A stretch of DNA of 64,000 nucleotides from Incurvaria masculella (lineage: Eukaryota > Arthropoda > Insecta > Lepidoptera > Incurvariidae): NCBI GenBank assembly GCA_946894095.1, contig OX335655.1, positions 2,728,001 to 2,792,000 of the forward strand, read 5' to 3'. The position numbers and the translations under genes are program-made. The notes beneath the pieces are model-generated. The model worked only from the letters and a program-made list of their open reading frames with translations, searched no databases and was not told where the DNA came from. Positions 23,301 through 28,779 of the stretch are shown here, piece by piece (the first letter of the stretch is position 1; each line of letters opens with the position of its first letter).

Positions 23301-25073
23301 CAGCAGGTGGCGAAATTGGTTAGACGCAATACCCGCGAATGGTATGTTTTTGCTGGTTCGGGTCCAGCCTTGCAGTATATTCGCATAGTTGTACTTTTTA
23401 CAGGAATCTGTCTTTAATTGATGTGTCCTTGCTTCACAGGTGATTATACACATACATGTCACATTCCTTGGACTAACCGACGTACATACTTAGTACGAAA
23501 AAGTATATTTACTGGAATGGAAATTTACCGGTTAGCATGGTACAAAATGCAACTAAAGTCAAACGTCAGATTTAATAACTATTTTACCTACTGCCCTGAT
23601 ATTCGAATAGAGAGGTATTTTCCATGGTAAAGTCTAGGATGAAAACACTATACTTAAATTTATTAACAAGATTTTCGTTATTTTTTTTCCGGGATCAATT
23701 ACCTAGTTGGTATGCAAATGGTCTGACTGGCGAGAGACATGAAAGTATATTGTTTATTGTTTATTGTTGTTTGATGTTTATTCATCATCCACAGGGAGCG
23801 CGCTGCACTCGGATTTGTCATATTTTATCATTAGCCAGTTCATCATTGATGGCGAAGAAGAACTGGCAAGAAACTTCGCTGATTTTTTTTCAACGTCCAC
23901 TTAGTCTAAGTTTACAAATTTGTTTGCCACTGCTTACAGAAATACGGGTTATTGGTACCCGTTTATTTTAAAACATTAAATTAATATTAATTCACAAAAA
24001 TCTACCATTCACGCCGTATGCAACAGTTCATGACAAATGTCGGTTTATTTTGCAGAGTCATGTCCGTCATCTAACATAGTAATAGATATAATAATATAGT
24101 GGCAATAGAGGATTACATTACAAAATGAAAGGATAATAATAATTACAATGATTCTTAGTGTAGTCTTATACATACATACCTTCACGCCGCTTTCCTGGAG
24201 GGGTAGGCAGATATGATAGATCACCACGCGGTACGATCACAGCACACATCTTTCGCTTCATTTATAGACATACATCTTTTCATACATGCTCTACGATTAA
24301 GACATCATTTTTTCAATTGACACTGCACTCTAACCCAGTTATTTCTAAATGTATCCGTTACTACCAAAAGTTTACAATACGTTAAGGCTGTCGTGAAGTA
24401 ATCGGAAATCGAAGATATATTTTTTTTAAGAAATGCATTCTTTTTCCATTGGCCAAGGTACAATTTAGCACGGCGACTGCCGTTGAAATAACGACATCGT
24501 CTTCCAGGCCCGAACGGTTTGCTACTCCTAAAAGTAATCAGATTTCATTCAATCACTTGAGCAAGCTTTATTGTATGTATTTATTGTAAATATCTGCATT
24601 TTTTTTAAATGCAGGTAAAAGAGAACAACTTTTTTCTAATGATTTTTAGCCAATATTAATCAAACTAAAAGGTATTAAAAAATTAAACATACAACAAACA
24701 AATAAACAAGTGGATTTCGAAAATATATTTTAGAATTAAAAACTTCAAAAACCTAGTAAAGCATTAACAGCATGTAAACAGTTATCACACATAGTATGGG
24801 GAATTGATAGGTTCACGACACTCTTAATGAAATAAAATGAAAGCTGAACCTAACCCCCTTAGTGCCAGTCACCGCCGGCTCCCTGCAGACAACCAAGGTC
24901 GCATTCCACTTGCTCAAGGCGACCTCCTCCGCACGGACCCAGCCGCTGAAGGACCTCCGGACGGAGCCAGGCAGCGGCTGTACCTGGTCGTCTTTCCAAA
25001 TGCCCTCGAACGCAACGTTCCTGCTCGTCGTCTTTGGCGATTGGCCCTGAGATATGCCCGTTCCATTTGGGCC
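2141..25073 (-). CDS. Adgb: Androglobin (Adgb), 18 exons recognised, both ends missing
   Basis: Androglobin is a chimeric metazoan globin: a calpain-like domain, a circularly permuted globin interrupted by a calmodulin-binding IQ motif, and a C-terminal helical tail. In vertebrates it is linked to spermatogenesis. Eighteen minus-strand exons (3,762 nt if every splice choice is right, about 1,254 codons) follow the vertebrate order without rearrangement. The vertebrate protein is about 1,650 residues, and the missing length fits the absent first and last exons and a shorter disordered linker. Key matches are the LPGSV block, the LYFLGAW block, the MHCLTG block, the FWLDF block, the LPAGRYYFRIW block, an IQ motif, and the WPLTSAQ block. 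Exon-exon phases agree except between 9489 and 8301. Identification is from family knowledge; function in this insect is inference. Confidence 0.92.
2638..2690. repeat. Short perfect hairpin
   Basis: CAGGAACTGGCTT (2643-2655) is exactly complementary to AAGCCAGTTCCTG (2673-2685), with a 17-base loop and further pairing of flanking CCGG. It directly precedes a SINE tail. Confidence 0.6.
2691..2850 (+). mobile_element. SINE tail fragment
   Basis: This has the shared SINE body: TTGTCCGTGTTTTCCATCCA, GTTCAATGTAGCCG, and TTCCTTCGTGAATG. The head is absent. Confidence 0.6.
3150..3540 (+). mobile_element. tRNA-headed SINE
   Basis: The head has a pol III A box (TAGCCTAGTGG, 3164-3174) and B box (GGTTCAAATCC, 3206-3216). 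It is followed by the body GGTCCCCTTCCCCTACTAGG, the GTGTTTTCCATC block, and an A-rich end. The same head appears on the minus strand at 55725-56135. Confidence 0.8.
3619..4198 (+). mobile_element. AACCGACTTC-type element with large internal hairpin
   Basis: It starts AACCGACTTCAAAGAAA and ends with a TTTTGAAGTCGGTT-type terminus. Arms of 92 nt at 3619-3710 and 3751-3842 are near-perfect inverted copies around a 40-nt GC-rich loop. Further related ends lie at 34325-34370 and 49020. This end sequence is common in lepidopteran genomes (established knowledge); the hairpin is seen directly. Confidence 0.7.
4200..4578. other. AT-rich sequence, nothing recognised
   Basis: No open frame above background, no repeat and no RNA gene seen. 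Confidence 0.4.
4579..4920 (+). mobile_element. 5S-headed SINE with damaged head
   Basis: It has the same body as the SINEs at 14138 and 29446. The 5S-like head (GGTCCGGTCTGGTCTTGGAT) lacks GAAGTTAAGCAAC, so the internal promoter is probably broken. Confidence 0.75.
4921..5730. other. AT-rich sequence, nothing recognised
   Basis: Only short simple AT runs are seen. Frames here are below 72 codons and show no codon bias. Confidence 0.4.
5737..6357. mobile_element. TTAA-flanked MITE, diverged copy
   Basis: Ends TTAAGATGGCGTTTCCCGG and GGGCCCACTTTAA are degenerate forms of the terminal repeat of the MITE family at 30371, 38344, 38916, 54613 and 62366. The interior (GTACAAAACCGTGCT, AACGCGCGACATATTCGA) matches, with a short A-rich insertion near 5940-5980. 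Confidence 0.7.
6418..6543 (+). pseudogene. LINE reverse-transcriptase C-terminal fragment
   Basis: The plus-strand frame gives GGKQCSRTAEGREDWRKIGE and AYVQQWRQTR before a stop. It is the same LINE end as at 410-665. Confidence 0.65.
6575..6660 (-). mobile_element. GTTCCGTACC-type repeat, terminal fragment
   Basis: AACCGGCCAAGCGCGAGTCG and GAAGGGTTCCGTACC read on the minus strand. The terminus lies about 18 bp beyond the 5' splice site of the GC-rich Adgb exon. Confidence 0.75.
6680..6855 (-). CDS. Adgb: Adgb exon, extremely GC-rich helical segment
   Basis: The acceptor is gtcggcag|GCGGAG and the donor GCGAG|GTATTT (176 nt, phase 0 to 2). The frame has SFRLEVALPGG, then AEARRHAGRELAWLAERGAW and ARRHALGAAAR, lining up with the vertebrate FEVKKDTERADEIRAMKQAW and ASQARLHYL. 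By count 149 of the 175 bases at 6681-6855 are G or C. Nearly every third position is G/C and lysines of the vertebrate protein are replaced by Arg and Ala. Long ORFs in other frames and on the plus strand here are side effects of the composition. Confidence 0.85.
7130..7168 (+). promoter_or_regulatory. TATA box plus arthropod initiator (candidate)
   Basis: TATATAAAG (7130-7138) is followed 35 bases on by TTCAGTC (7162-7168, A+1 at 7165), the arthropod initiator consensus. It lies in an Adgb intron on the opposite strand. No downstream ORF was found. The segment 7082-7251 opens TGTAA and closes TTACA, which could be LTR ends, but no target duplication flanks it. Confidence 0.35.
7270..7500 (+). 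mobile_element. SINE tail fragment
   Basis: GGTTGGCTCTATCGCATGAG, TTTTCCATCCAGTTTAAC and CCTCCATGTCCAGC follow the shared SINE body in order, without a head. Confidence 0.6.
7633..8045. mobile_element. MITE with 15-bp perfect terminal inverted repeats
   Basis: TATACACGGTGTTAA (7633-7647) and its exact complement TTAACACCGTGTATA (8031-8045) bound 413 bp, with TA at both edges as expected for a TA target. The plus strand contains a short open stretch (FRIDAIQLAAARSQLRDSK and on) that ends at GAG|GTAAAAG at 7911, a good 5' splice site. Confidence 0.7.
8193..8301 (-). CDS. Adgb: Adgb exon with WPLT block
   Basis: The acceptor is aatatttcag|GGTGGT and the donor CTACAA|GTATGT. The frame VVAPDGWPLTSAQWLMVDQV matches vertebrate LYNSWPLTESQLTFVQAL. 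The exon is 109 nt (one leading base plus 36 codons), so it ends in phase 0, as the next exon requires. A stop codon 4 codons upstream of the acceptor rules out a longer 5' extension. Confidence 0.85.
8408..8782. mobile_element. MITE with inverted termini
   Basis: GGCCCGTAAGC (8417-8427) and GCTTACGGGCC (8763-8773) are exact complements. Pairing continues inward through CCCATACAAACGTAGTTTAC and GTAAACTACGTTTGTATGGG. No ORF is present. It sits in the Adgb intron between 9489 and 8301. Confidence 0.75.
8905..9410 (-). mobile_element. LINE-type 3' tail repeat
   Basis: The sequence shares long blocks with 23745-24070, 27165-27480, 28390-28535 and 33005-33120. On the minus strand it runs GTCATGAACTGTTGCATACG, a CTAAGTGGACGTTG block, then GATGATGAATAAACAATATA, a repetitive 3' end typical of LINEs. 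No reverse-transcriptase frame is left. Family assignment is inference. Confidence 0.6.
9489..9624 (-). CDS. Adgb: Adgb exon, linker to C-terminal domain (probable)
   Basis: The acceptor is gtctcaag|TCTTCT, making a 64-bp intron with the previous exon. The donor is CACAA|GTAAGC. The frame SSYDRNYPKPSSPRGIRP through PVEIKTEIKITCGT resembles the vertebrate segment leading to KYIIQCSVLYNSWPLTE. It ends with one unpaired base, whereas the next recognised exon begins with one base rather than two, so a short exon may be missing or a boundary is wrong. Confidence 0.6.
9689..9922 (-). CDS. Adgb: Adgb exon, C-terminal domain
   Basis: The acceptor is attcgacag|GTCAAG and the donor ATCAAG|GTTCAT: 78 codons, phase 0. 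VKMRAVLRTVTPSNEVLASC continues the vertebrate strand FIKLQVLENEETMVSS, and HAIIPPYIVYQ matches QAIIPAFNFLK. The frame ends in a Lys/Ser/Arg-rich linker, as in vertebrates. Confidence 0.85.
10375..10992 (-). CDS. Adgb: Adgb exon, globin end and beta domain
   Basis: The acceptor is tgcatttcag|ATTTCA and the donor CCAGAG|GTTTGA: exactly 206 codons, phase 0. The first ~30 residues (SDLVFNTNKGMTSLMNIFFK) match the displaced first helices of the permuted globin. Beta-type blocks follow: VMFNNDTEAEVP (vertebrate HIVNNDTMEQVP), NTKGYAVHGHAW, HWKLTVL (vertebrate RWKLRLI) and IPNRRNILGAVQLFV (vertebrate IPNDKKILFRYSIKV). This is the longest and best-conserved exon of the gene. Confidence 0.96.
11211..11694 (-). 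CDS. Adgb: Adgb exon, globin helices and IQ motif
   Basis: The acceptor is attaattaag|GTCTTA and the donor AACA|GTAAGT (484 nt, 1 leading base then 161 codons). It opens YAPNLPWDREIIGYPRAHLH (vertebrate HYPVPFHDKELTAQHFRVFH), followed by RALQYLLRRNLTPTDYD, then near the 3' end the IQ motif AAIVIQSHWKRVRCERLY (vertebrate AAIKIQAMWRGTYVRLL). In androglobin the globin is circularly permuted and this IQ helix separates its two parts. The His residues in RAHLHW are candidates for the proximal haem ligand (inference). Confidence 0.95.
12121..12330 (-). CDS. Adgb: Adgb exon preceding the globin
   Basis: The acceptor is atctttttcag|AATATG and the donor TATAA|GTAAGA (210 nt). The first base completes the AGA of YYFR and the last two are completed to AAG by the next exon. 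The frame has VALGLAVLECPWATNTLSS and FSNWMKALAFGKNSLMAQYF, collinear with the vertebrate block between LPVGRHM and the globin. Confidence 0.9.
12782..13059 (-). CDS. Adgb: Adgb exon, beta-rich middle domain
   Basis: The acceptor is ctgtttaag|CCCGGA and the donor TTTAG|GTGGGT (278 nt, phase 0 to 2). The frame contains APLYLQVDCEESSSLRISLA (vertebrate VSYYLFVDSLKPIELLVCFS), FLEKFDW (vertebrate TAETFSW) and IDLPAGRYYFR (vertebrate VRLPVGRHMLLF). A fold-back element starts about 55 bp upstream of the acceptor. Confidence 0.9.
13118..13322. mobile_element. Fold-back element, copy A
   Basis: GTCTATTTCTGGCATTCAGT (from 13118) is the complement of ACTGAATGCCAGAAATAGAC (ending 13322). A second inner pair is TTTTCAAAGCGATTTT and CGCTTTGAAAATCGC. 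It shares GGATTCCTGA-N-N-ACTGAAT and GCTATAAAA with the fold-back at 25099 and lies just upstream of an Adgb acceptor. Confidence 0.7.
13319..13480 (+). repeat. 81-bp direct duplication
   Basis: Two tandem copies (13319-13399, 13400-13480) of a unit starting GACGCCCAGAG and containing TTCTTGTTCGGTTCATGCAT differ at about five positions. The first copy overlaps the end of the fold-back element. Confidence 0.85.
13490..13650 (+). mobile_element. SINE tail fragment
   Basis: AGGTGGTAGGGTTAAGCCT, the GTGTTTTCC block and ATATAGCCGTGCTCATAA match the shared SINE body. Confidence 0.6.
13787..13966 (-). CDS. Adgb: Adgb exon, insect-divergent segment (probable)
   Basis: The acceptor is ttcagtgag|GAATCG and the donor CCCAG|GTCGTA: 60 codons, phase 0 on both sides. 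The frame is G/C-rich at third positions, unlike the flanking intron, and contains HLIIHATHGVGQDVSMCPDV and LLHTTFEGPQ. I see no clear vertebrate counterpart, so the call rests on position, phase and codon composition. An alternative acceptor 4 bases upstream (exon from 13970) would break the phase. Confidence 0.6.
14138..14520 (+). mobile_element. 5S rRNA-headed SINE, complete
   Basis: GAAGTTAAGCAACGC (14182-14196) and CTTGGATGGGTGACC (14212-14226) are 5S rRNA internal promoter sequence. They are followed by the shared body and a poly-A end at 14510-14520. The poly-A lies 7-14 bp from the 5' splice site of the Adgb exon at 14528. Read from Adgb, the donor is followed almost at once by a T run. 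Confidence 0.9.
14528..14635 (-). CDS. Adgb: Adgb exon after WLDF block
   Basis: The acceptor is tctcttttcag|CTATTT. The frame reads LFKIVDAINVIYFPSMHS, matching the vertebrate FCVCFQNIYIFHKPSS. The donor is CAA|GTCAGT (14528) or AAT|GTGCAA (14534), both phase 0. The poly-A end of a plus-strand SINE begins within 7-14 bp of the donor. Confidence 0.75.
15371..15463 (-). CDS. Adgb: Adgb exon with WLDF block
   Basis: The acceptor is cgggcacag|AAAAAA and the donor AGG|GTAAGA: 31 codons, phase 0 on both sides. The frame ends ENTVDTFWLDFLR, matching vertebrate NSVSKEIWLDFED. The long low-complexity linker that precedes this block in vertebrates appears reduced to about 20 residues here. Confidence 0.8.
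16302..16549. mobile_element. Fold-back element with 12-bp flanking direct repeat
   Basis: The arms ACATGTTTGAAAAATGTTAC (from 16312) and its complement ending 16506 extend over about 70 bp on each side through CGGCTTTTCACGCGGCAGG and TCCGACGTTTC, around a ~47-bp loop. The direct repeat ATACAACATGAC is at 16302-16313 and 16538-16549. Diverged relatives are at 42955-43085 and 46090-46160. Confidence 0.75.
16742..16923 (-). CDS. Adgb: Adgb exon after the calpain-like region
   Basis: The acceptor is ttaacag|AGGTG; the two leading bases complete the codon left open at 19758 (G+AG, Glu). The frame holds VPLWKTHRWMDWARSHGLL. The donor chosen is CAG|GTTGAT, which keeps phase 0 with the next exon. 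A stronger-looking donor TCG|GTACGT lies 21 bases earlier (end 16763) and also keeps phase 0. Similarity to vertebrates is limited to a PLWK or PPWK-type start. Confidence 0.7.
17100..18250 (-). pseudogene. Jockey-like LINE remnant with internal 57-residue repeat
   Basis: The minus-strand frame 17222-17488 gives IEYCSHIWEGSPQYLLAFLD, the C-terminal EYCSHxW block of jockey/R1-type reverse transcriptases. The adjoining 251-codon frame (17485-18240) ends RRFFSPAQLLLYKSQIS, which precedes that block in such elements, with a one-step frame break between them. Upstream, the 251-codon frame is about four units of 57 residues sharing KSA, ADTL and LTxSxE positions. The remnant lies in an Adgb intron in the same orientation. 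Confidence 0.65.
18545..18800 (-). pseudogene. Jockey-like LINE reverse-transcriptase remnant
   Basis: The minus-strand frame, broken, contains LGSIQRLAMNLVDDPKVF and NVFFSVYHG, matching the DSIQRRAxRLIDDP and FYRVYHG blocks that follow EYCxHLW in jockey-type elements. Confidence 0.65.
19380..19530 (+). mobile_element. SINE tail fragment
   Basis: CTCGGAATCCACGTAAAACT and CGCATTGGATGAAACGATG belong to the shared SINE body. The rest is eroded. Confidence 0.5.
19758..19881 (-). CDS. Adgb: Adgb exon with calpain-type histidine block
   Basis: The acceptor is gtattccag|GCACTC and the donor AAAG|GTAACA (124 nt, phase 0 to 1). It begins ALLKLGAPD directly after WPLLICK and ends YLDIMHCLTGSFSIRLHFK. 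The HCLTG segment lines up with vertebrate androglobin HALTG, which corresponds to the block carrying the catalytic His in calpains. Whether the insect domain is catalytically competent cannot be judged from this. Confidence 0.9.
20225..21371 (-). repeat. 130-bp tandem array copying an Adgb exon end and splice donor
   Basis: Seven almost identical 130-bp units and one diverged unit (about 20225-20340) follow the Adgb exon ending at 21326. Read on the minus strand, each unit holds CTGGTGAAGTTAG|CCCCAA (possible acceptor), the exon-like TCGCGCTCTCCGTTCAAATG, and TATGCAAG|GTTTGT (donor). Donor copies lie at intervals of exactly 130 bp (around 20415, 20545, 20675, 20805, 20935, 21065, 21195). In the copies TGG of the exon reads TGA. 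Confidence 0.95.
21326..21534 (-). CDS. Adgb: Adgb exon, calpain-like region, source of the 130-bp array
   Basis: The acceptor is acatttcag|GTTGC and the donor TGCAAG|GTTTGT. The exon encodes YLVRLYFLGAWRCVWVSDEV, then a DDKGNPLLP stretch (vertebrate DEDNNLLLP), and ends MWPLLICK (vertebrate LWPMLLSK). It is 209 nt and ends in phase 0. The last ~45 nt and the donor are the part copied many times downstream in the tandem array, where the TGG of MWPLL is TGA. Confidence 0.9.
21903..22032 (-). CDS. Adgb: Adgb exon, calpain-like region
   Basis: The acceptor is atgcgtcag|GTGGAG and the donor AATG|GTGGGT. The exon starts in phase 0 and leaves one base, which is completed by the GT opening the next exon to give a glycine codon. 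The joined sequence reads LSRNGCYLVRLYFLGAW, matching the vertebrate FNSYGKYVVKLYWMGCW. An upstream WENF resembles the vertebrate WEHIY. Confidence 0.78.
22140..22480 (+). mobile_element. SINE, degenerate tRNA-like head and body
   Basis: GGATCGAATCC is a degenerate B box. The body follows from CATGGTTCGGAACTCATG to GGCATCCATGTCCATTAAC. Confidence 0.55.
22831..22959 (-). CDS. Adgb: Adgb exon, calpain-like region
   Basis: The acceptor is acccgcag|GTC and the donor TCT|GTGAGT. The 43 codons are in phase 0 on both sides and G/C-rich at third positions. Similarity to the vertebrate protein is weak but collinear: the helix around SSFCRKVLSACYIL falls where vertebrates have a Cys-containing amphipathic helix before the WE-x-IY block. 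Frame 0 is the only frame consistent with both neighbouring exons. Confidence 0.7.
23745..24070 (-). mobile_element. LINE-type 3' tail repeat
   Basis: It contains the same blocks as 8905-9410 (CACTCGGATTTGTCATATTT, CAACGTCCACTTAGTCTAAG, GCCGTATGCAACAGTTCATG). Confidence 0.65.
24175..24300 (+). repeat. Short interspersed repeat (GTACGATCACAGCACAC type)
   Basis: TTCACGCCGC, GGAGGGGTAGGCAGA, CGGTACGATCACAGCACAC and CATACATCTTTTCATACATG recur in the opposite orientation at 26340-26460 and partly at 49130-49215. The origin is not recognised. Confidence 0.55.
24873..25073 (-). CDS. Adgb: Adgb exon, start of calpain-like region
   Basis: The 3' splice site is tatttcag|GGC at 25074. The open frame contains FEGIWKDD, then LPGSVRRSFSGW, then LSKWNATLVV, which parallels the vertebrate segment (FEDPEGK, LPPSLKIYSW, FSQTPVVV). 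Third codon positions are strongly G/C. The 5' splice site is either GCG|GTGACT (24873) or GGG|GTTAGG (24855); both keep phase 0. A fold-back element begins only 26 bp upstream of the splice acceptor. Confidence 0.8.
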
Positions 25074-25098
25074 CTGAAATAAATAACATTGATCCGTA

Positions 25099-25269
25099 GG
25101 CCTATTCTTGGGATTGGGTGCTCAGGAATCTGGAATCTTACAGTCGAGAGAATAGCGGTTCCATGTCCCATGCTCCGGAATATCTCCGTTTAAAAAACAA
25201 CTGCTATAAAAAGTGATTTTCTCGACTGAAATCTTCTGGATTCCTGAGCACTGAATTCCAAGGGTAGGC
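25099..25269. mobile_element. Fold-back element, copy B
   Basis: GTGCTCAGGAATC (left) pairs with GATTCCTGAGCAC (right), GGCCTA with TAGGCC at the ends, and CAGTCGAGA with TCTCGACTG inside. It is the same family as 13118-13322. The left end is 26 bp from the Adgb acceptor at 25074. Confidence 0.75.
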
Positions 25270-27102
25270 CTGTTGAATATTACAAAACCGTATACTTAAC
25301 CACAATTTTAAACAAGGAAAGCAAATTGTTAAAATAATCTACATTCACAAAATCCAAAAAGCACAAAGTCCAATTGGACAAAATGCTTTTTGGAATTTGT
25401 GCTTTTCATAATCAAACCAAAAATACATACTTTTGGACTTTTTGGGCCTTTATGAAGACGACCTCAAATACCCTTATAGAGGGCATGCATTTAGCTGTGT
25501 TATATGTGGATTCCAGCATTTAAAAAGAATACAATTAGGCCCACTGCACTTCTTCTCGTGCAAGTCGGAAGAAGCGAACTAATGATTCGTTGTTTATAGT
25601 TCCAATATCAATTTAAAATGTAGGTCTCCTCCTTATTTACTAAGTGTTAAGGTTAATTCGTGCTTCCAGCAATACGTATCGCCGACGCACCAAAGGAAAA
25701 TTACTCATAGGACAAATGGTTCTTATTTGTCCCCAAGGAAAAATCAACCGAACCTTTAGAGCGAGCTGTGTGTGCCTCTAAGTGTGTGTCGGTGAGAGAA
25801 ACTCACATGCCCCCATTGGTCCAATCCCAGGTCATTATCCCGGAACTCCCGGAACGGACAGACGGCGGGGTCTTCCTCGCCGACGTCGCCGCGGGCTGAA
25901 CCCTTCTCTGAACTGTGCTTCTGCGGCATTGGGGCAACCTAATTTACCACTATTTCAATGTTGTTCTGTTAAAGATTCTGTTTTGAATGACCACTACTTT
26001 GGCAGCTTTTTTGATGTTTTGACTTTTTTATTGTTAATGCATTGCGTTTAGTTAATACAAATGTGAGATATAGGGCCATGTATATTTTAAGGTAATTTAT
26101 CCTTATACTTCACGATATTGAGTTAGGAAGTATTTTGCGGGTCGCTACCTCCGCAAAACGAATTTTCTTACCTTTCTTTGAATCTAAATTTTTCATAAAA
26201 ATTATACATAAAAAATACAGAATCGAGAAAGGAGCACTCAAAAAATTACGAAACAAATTTACAGAGCAGAAGTGAGCGGAAGTGACGTACCACGGCCAAA
26301 TAGAATGTAATTCTTCGTAAAGGTCTGGTACGTAGCACCCGTAATCGTAAAGCATGTATGAAAAGATGTACATCTGTGGATGAAGCCAAAGAGGTGTGCT
26401 GTGATCGTACCGTATGGCGGTACGGAATATGCCTACCCCTCCGGGCGTGAAGGTATGTATGTACATAAAAATACGTATGCTTATCAAAATATTTAGAACT
26501 AATCTACGTATTCACATGTTTTCTAGAGATAACGTCTTTTTCATCTATTATTCAAATAAAGGTTCCTTAGTTGTAATATAACATGTAGCAGCAAATAAAA
26601 ATGCCTTACCTTAAAAAATCTCGAGATATTGTTTCTATACCGAACCATTCAACATTGAGGCTGTCTGTCGGACTGTCGAAAAGCGCTGTAGGTATTGATT
26701 GAGGTTGTAATCATAGCAAATAATCGGGTCAAGTACGAATGAGCACGCAATGCGATACTTCCGGAAACTAACAGTATCTAACTACCATTAGAAAAATTGC
26801 ACTCAGCTTGCTGGTTATCAAGATTTTAAGAAAATTTTATGTTAGGAGATAACATTGAAATGTTTATATTCATGTTATTCGTATTCTTACTAAAACCTAC
26901 CTATTCTGAGGAAACTTAGCTTGTTCTAAATCACATGGCAAGAACATGATCGTGGCTGCATGTCCACATCATTTTGTCATAATATTGTTTTTAGAAATAA
27001 TCAGATTTATAATAAAGCTCTTTGTTATGTTAATATTCAATCAGGTCACTGTAGTAATTCATGAGTGAAGTAATAGTGTTCAAACTAAATTTACAAATAA
27101 TA

Positions 27103-27133
<31 letters not shown>

Positions 27134-28130
27134 TATGGATTTTTTTTGGTTGCCACTGGAGTATACATCGCCTCAGGGTCCTGTGCTTGCGGTGACGCTT
27201 GATTCAGGTCACCTCTTTCCCTAAAATACGGTTGATAGAGGCGATGGCTGTGCCTGGCGTGATGCTCGTGAACGGGTGATGTTTTGTGGACTGGTCTGCT
27301 TCTATGGGCAACATGTTAGTGGCGGGCATAGTCTTTGCAAATAAATTCATATTAGTCATGAACCGTTGCATACCTCATGAATTGTGATTCTCGTGAATTC
27401 ATATTACGTTAGTGTTTCTTTCTGTGTTTTCAAATACTTGCTGTTAATGTACAAGGATTTGTAACTGTAAGCAGTGGAAAAAAGTTAGTAAACTTAGGGC
27501 TGATTTTTCAATAGTCTGATAATCTGCCAGATATCTTTTCGTCGAATTTATTTACGCGTCTGCTTATCCATTTGTTATAGTGAGTCTATATATTTAATAG
27601 TGAGAAGAAGATATAATTCTCCCGTAATTACTCCCCTATGTGTACACGGAGATCAATAAGGCTCTGAACATTTTGGGTTATACAAGGTATGAATGCAAAA
27701 ACGTTTTTTAAACGATTGGCTCATGACATTGGATTATACAGCAACTGAAAATATCCTTACAATACTCAAATAAATACACAACCTAATCCAACATACGAAA
27801 CCATTTCTTTCTTTAATATGTACACACCGCATTATCCCTTGACTAACTCTATTATTTTATATATTATTGCATTTTCTTTTTTTTATATTTCATGTTAATT
27901 ATTTAGCTCTTTTTCATATTTATACTTTGTTCTGAAAATGTTGATATGGTAAACTTAAGGAAAATATCCCCCACAACACAGGGAATCCTAGTGTGGGGGT
28001 TATGAATCAAACTGTATGTGAAATGCATTTTTGGTAAAATAAAGAATTATTATTATTATTATTATTACTATCCGTCTTTTGACGAACGTAAATTTTGTAC
28101 TATACGCCGATAAGTACTATCTGAGGATTG
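25270..28130. other. Intergenic or 5' intron of Adgb, no exon recognised
   Basis: The Adgb start exon may lie here or further right. I searched for its Trp-Pro-Glu-Trp-type block and did not find it. Contents seen: a palindromic stretch around 25350-25430, a GC-rich repeat-like block 25790-25940, a repeat copy at 26340-26460, an ATA microsatellite at 27103-27133, and a LINE tail at 27165-27480. Confidence 0.5.
27165..27480 (+). mobile_element. LINE-type 3' tail repeat
   Basis: CTTTCCCTAAAATACGGTTG, GGCGTGATGCTCGTGAACGG and ATGAACCGTTGCATAC match the complement of 9067-9270 in order. Confidence 0.65.
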
Positions 28131-28132
28131 AA

Positions 28133-28388
28133 AACCGGCCAAGTGCGAGTCGGACTCGCACACGAAGGGTTCCGTACCATCTTAACAAAAAAATCACGTT
28201 TGTTGTATGGGAGCCCCCTTTAATTTTAATTACTTTTTAATCTTACTTATTTGTTGTTATAACGGCAAAATAAATACACACTCTGTGAAAATTTCAGCTG
28301 TCTACCTGATACGGTTACTGAGATACAGCCCTGTGACCGACGGACGTAATAGGGTTCCGTTTTCACCCTTTGGGTACGGAACCCTAAA
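28133..28388 (+). mobile_element. GTTCCGTACC-type repeat
   Basis: It runs from AACCGGCCAAGTGCGAGTCG through TGTTGTTATAACGGCAAAAT to GGGTACGGAACCCTAAAAA. It is immediately followed by a fragment of the LINE-tail repeat (28390-28535). Confidence 0.8.
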
Positions 28389-28389
28389 A

Positions 28390-28535
28390 ATCGGCCCTAA
28401 GTGGACGTCGAAAAAATTCCAGCGCAGTTTCTTGCCAGTTCTTCTTTGATATTATTGTTGAACTGGCTGATGATAAAATGTGACAATTCCGAGTCCAGTG
28501 CACAGCCTATGGATGATGAATTAACAATAAACAAT
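28390..28535 (+). mobile_element. LINE-type 3' tail repeat, 3' end
   Basis: CCTAAGTGGACGTCGAAAAA through GATGATGAATTAACAATAAAC, the 3' end of the repeat also seen at 8905 and 23745. Confidence 0.65.
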
Positions 28536-28779
28536 CCATGCTACGATCACACAGTATGCTTGTGGTCGTAGTTTTGGCGGGACAGGAAGCAAATCGGCCG
28601 GCAGCACACGTCCGGTGCGCGGTGTACCGGTTAGCCGTGAGCCAAGCGCCCGAATGTCAGTCTCGAGTCAATGAGGCGACCATTATTGGCGGTCGCAACC
28701 AAGCAAATATTATTATGGGCCTCTCAGTTGATTTATTATGTCGACTACATCAGGATTTTATATTCGCTGTGGGTTAAAA

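Noticed and set aside
25782..26051. 89-codon Arg/Pro-rich plus-strand frame
   Set aside because: A GC-rich repeat-like block with no recognisable domain; frame openness follows from composition.
26110..26487. 125-codon minus-strand frame considered as the androglobin first exon
   Set aside because: Part of it is a repeat also present at 24175-24300, and no androglobin N-terminal block is found.
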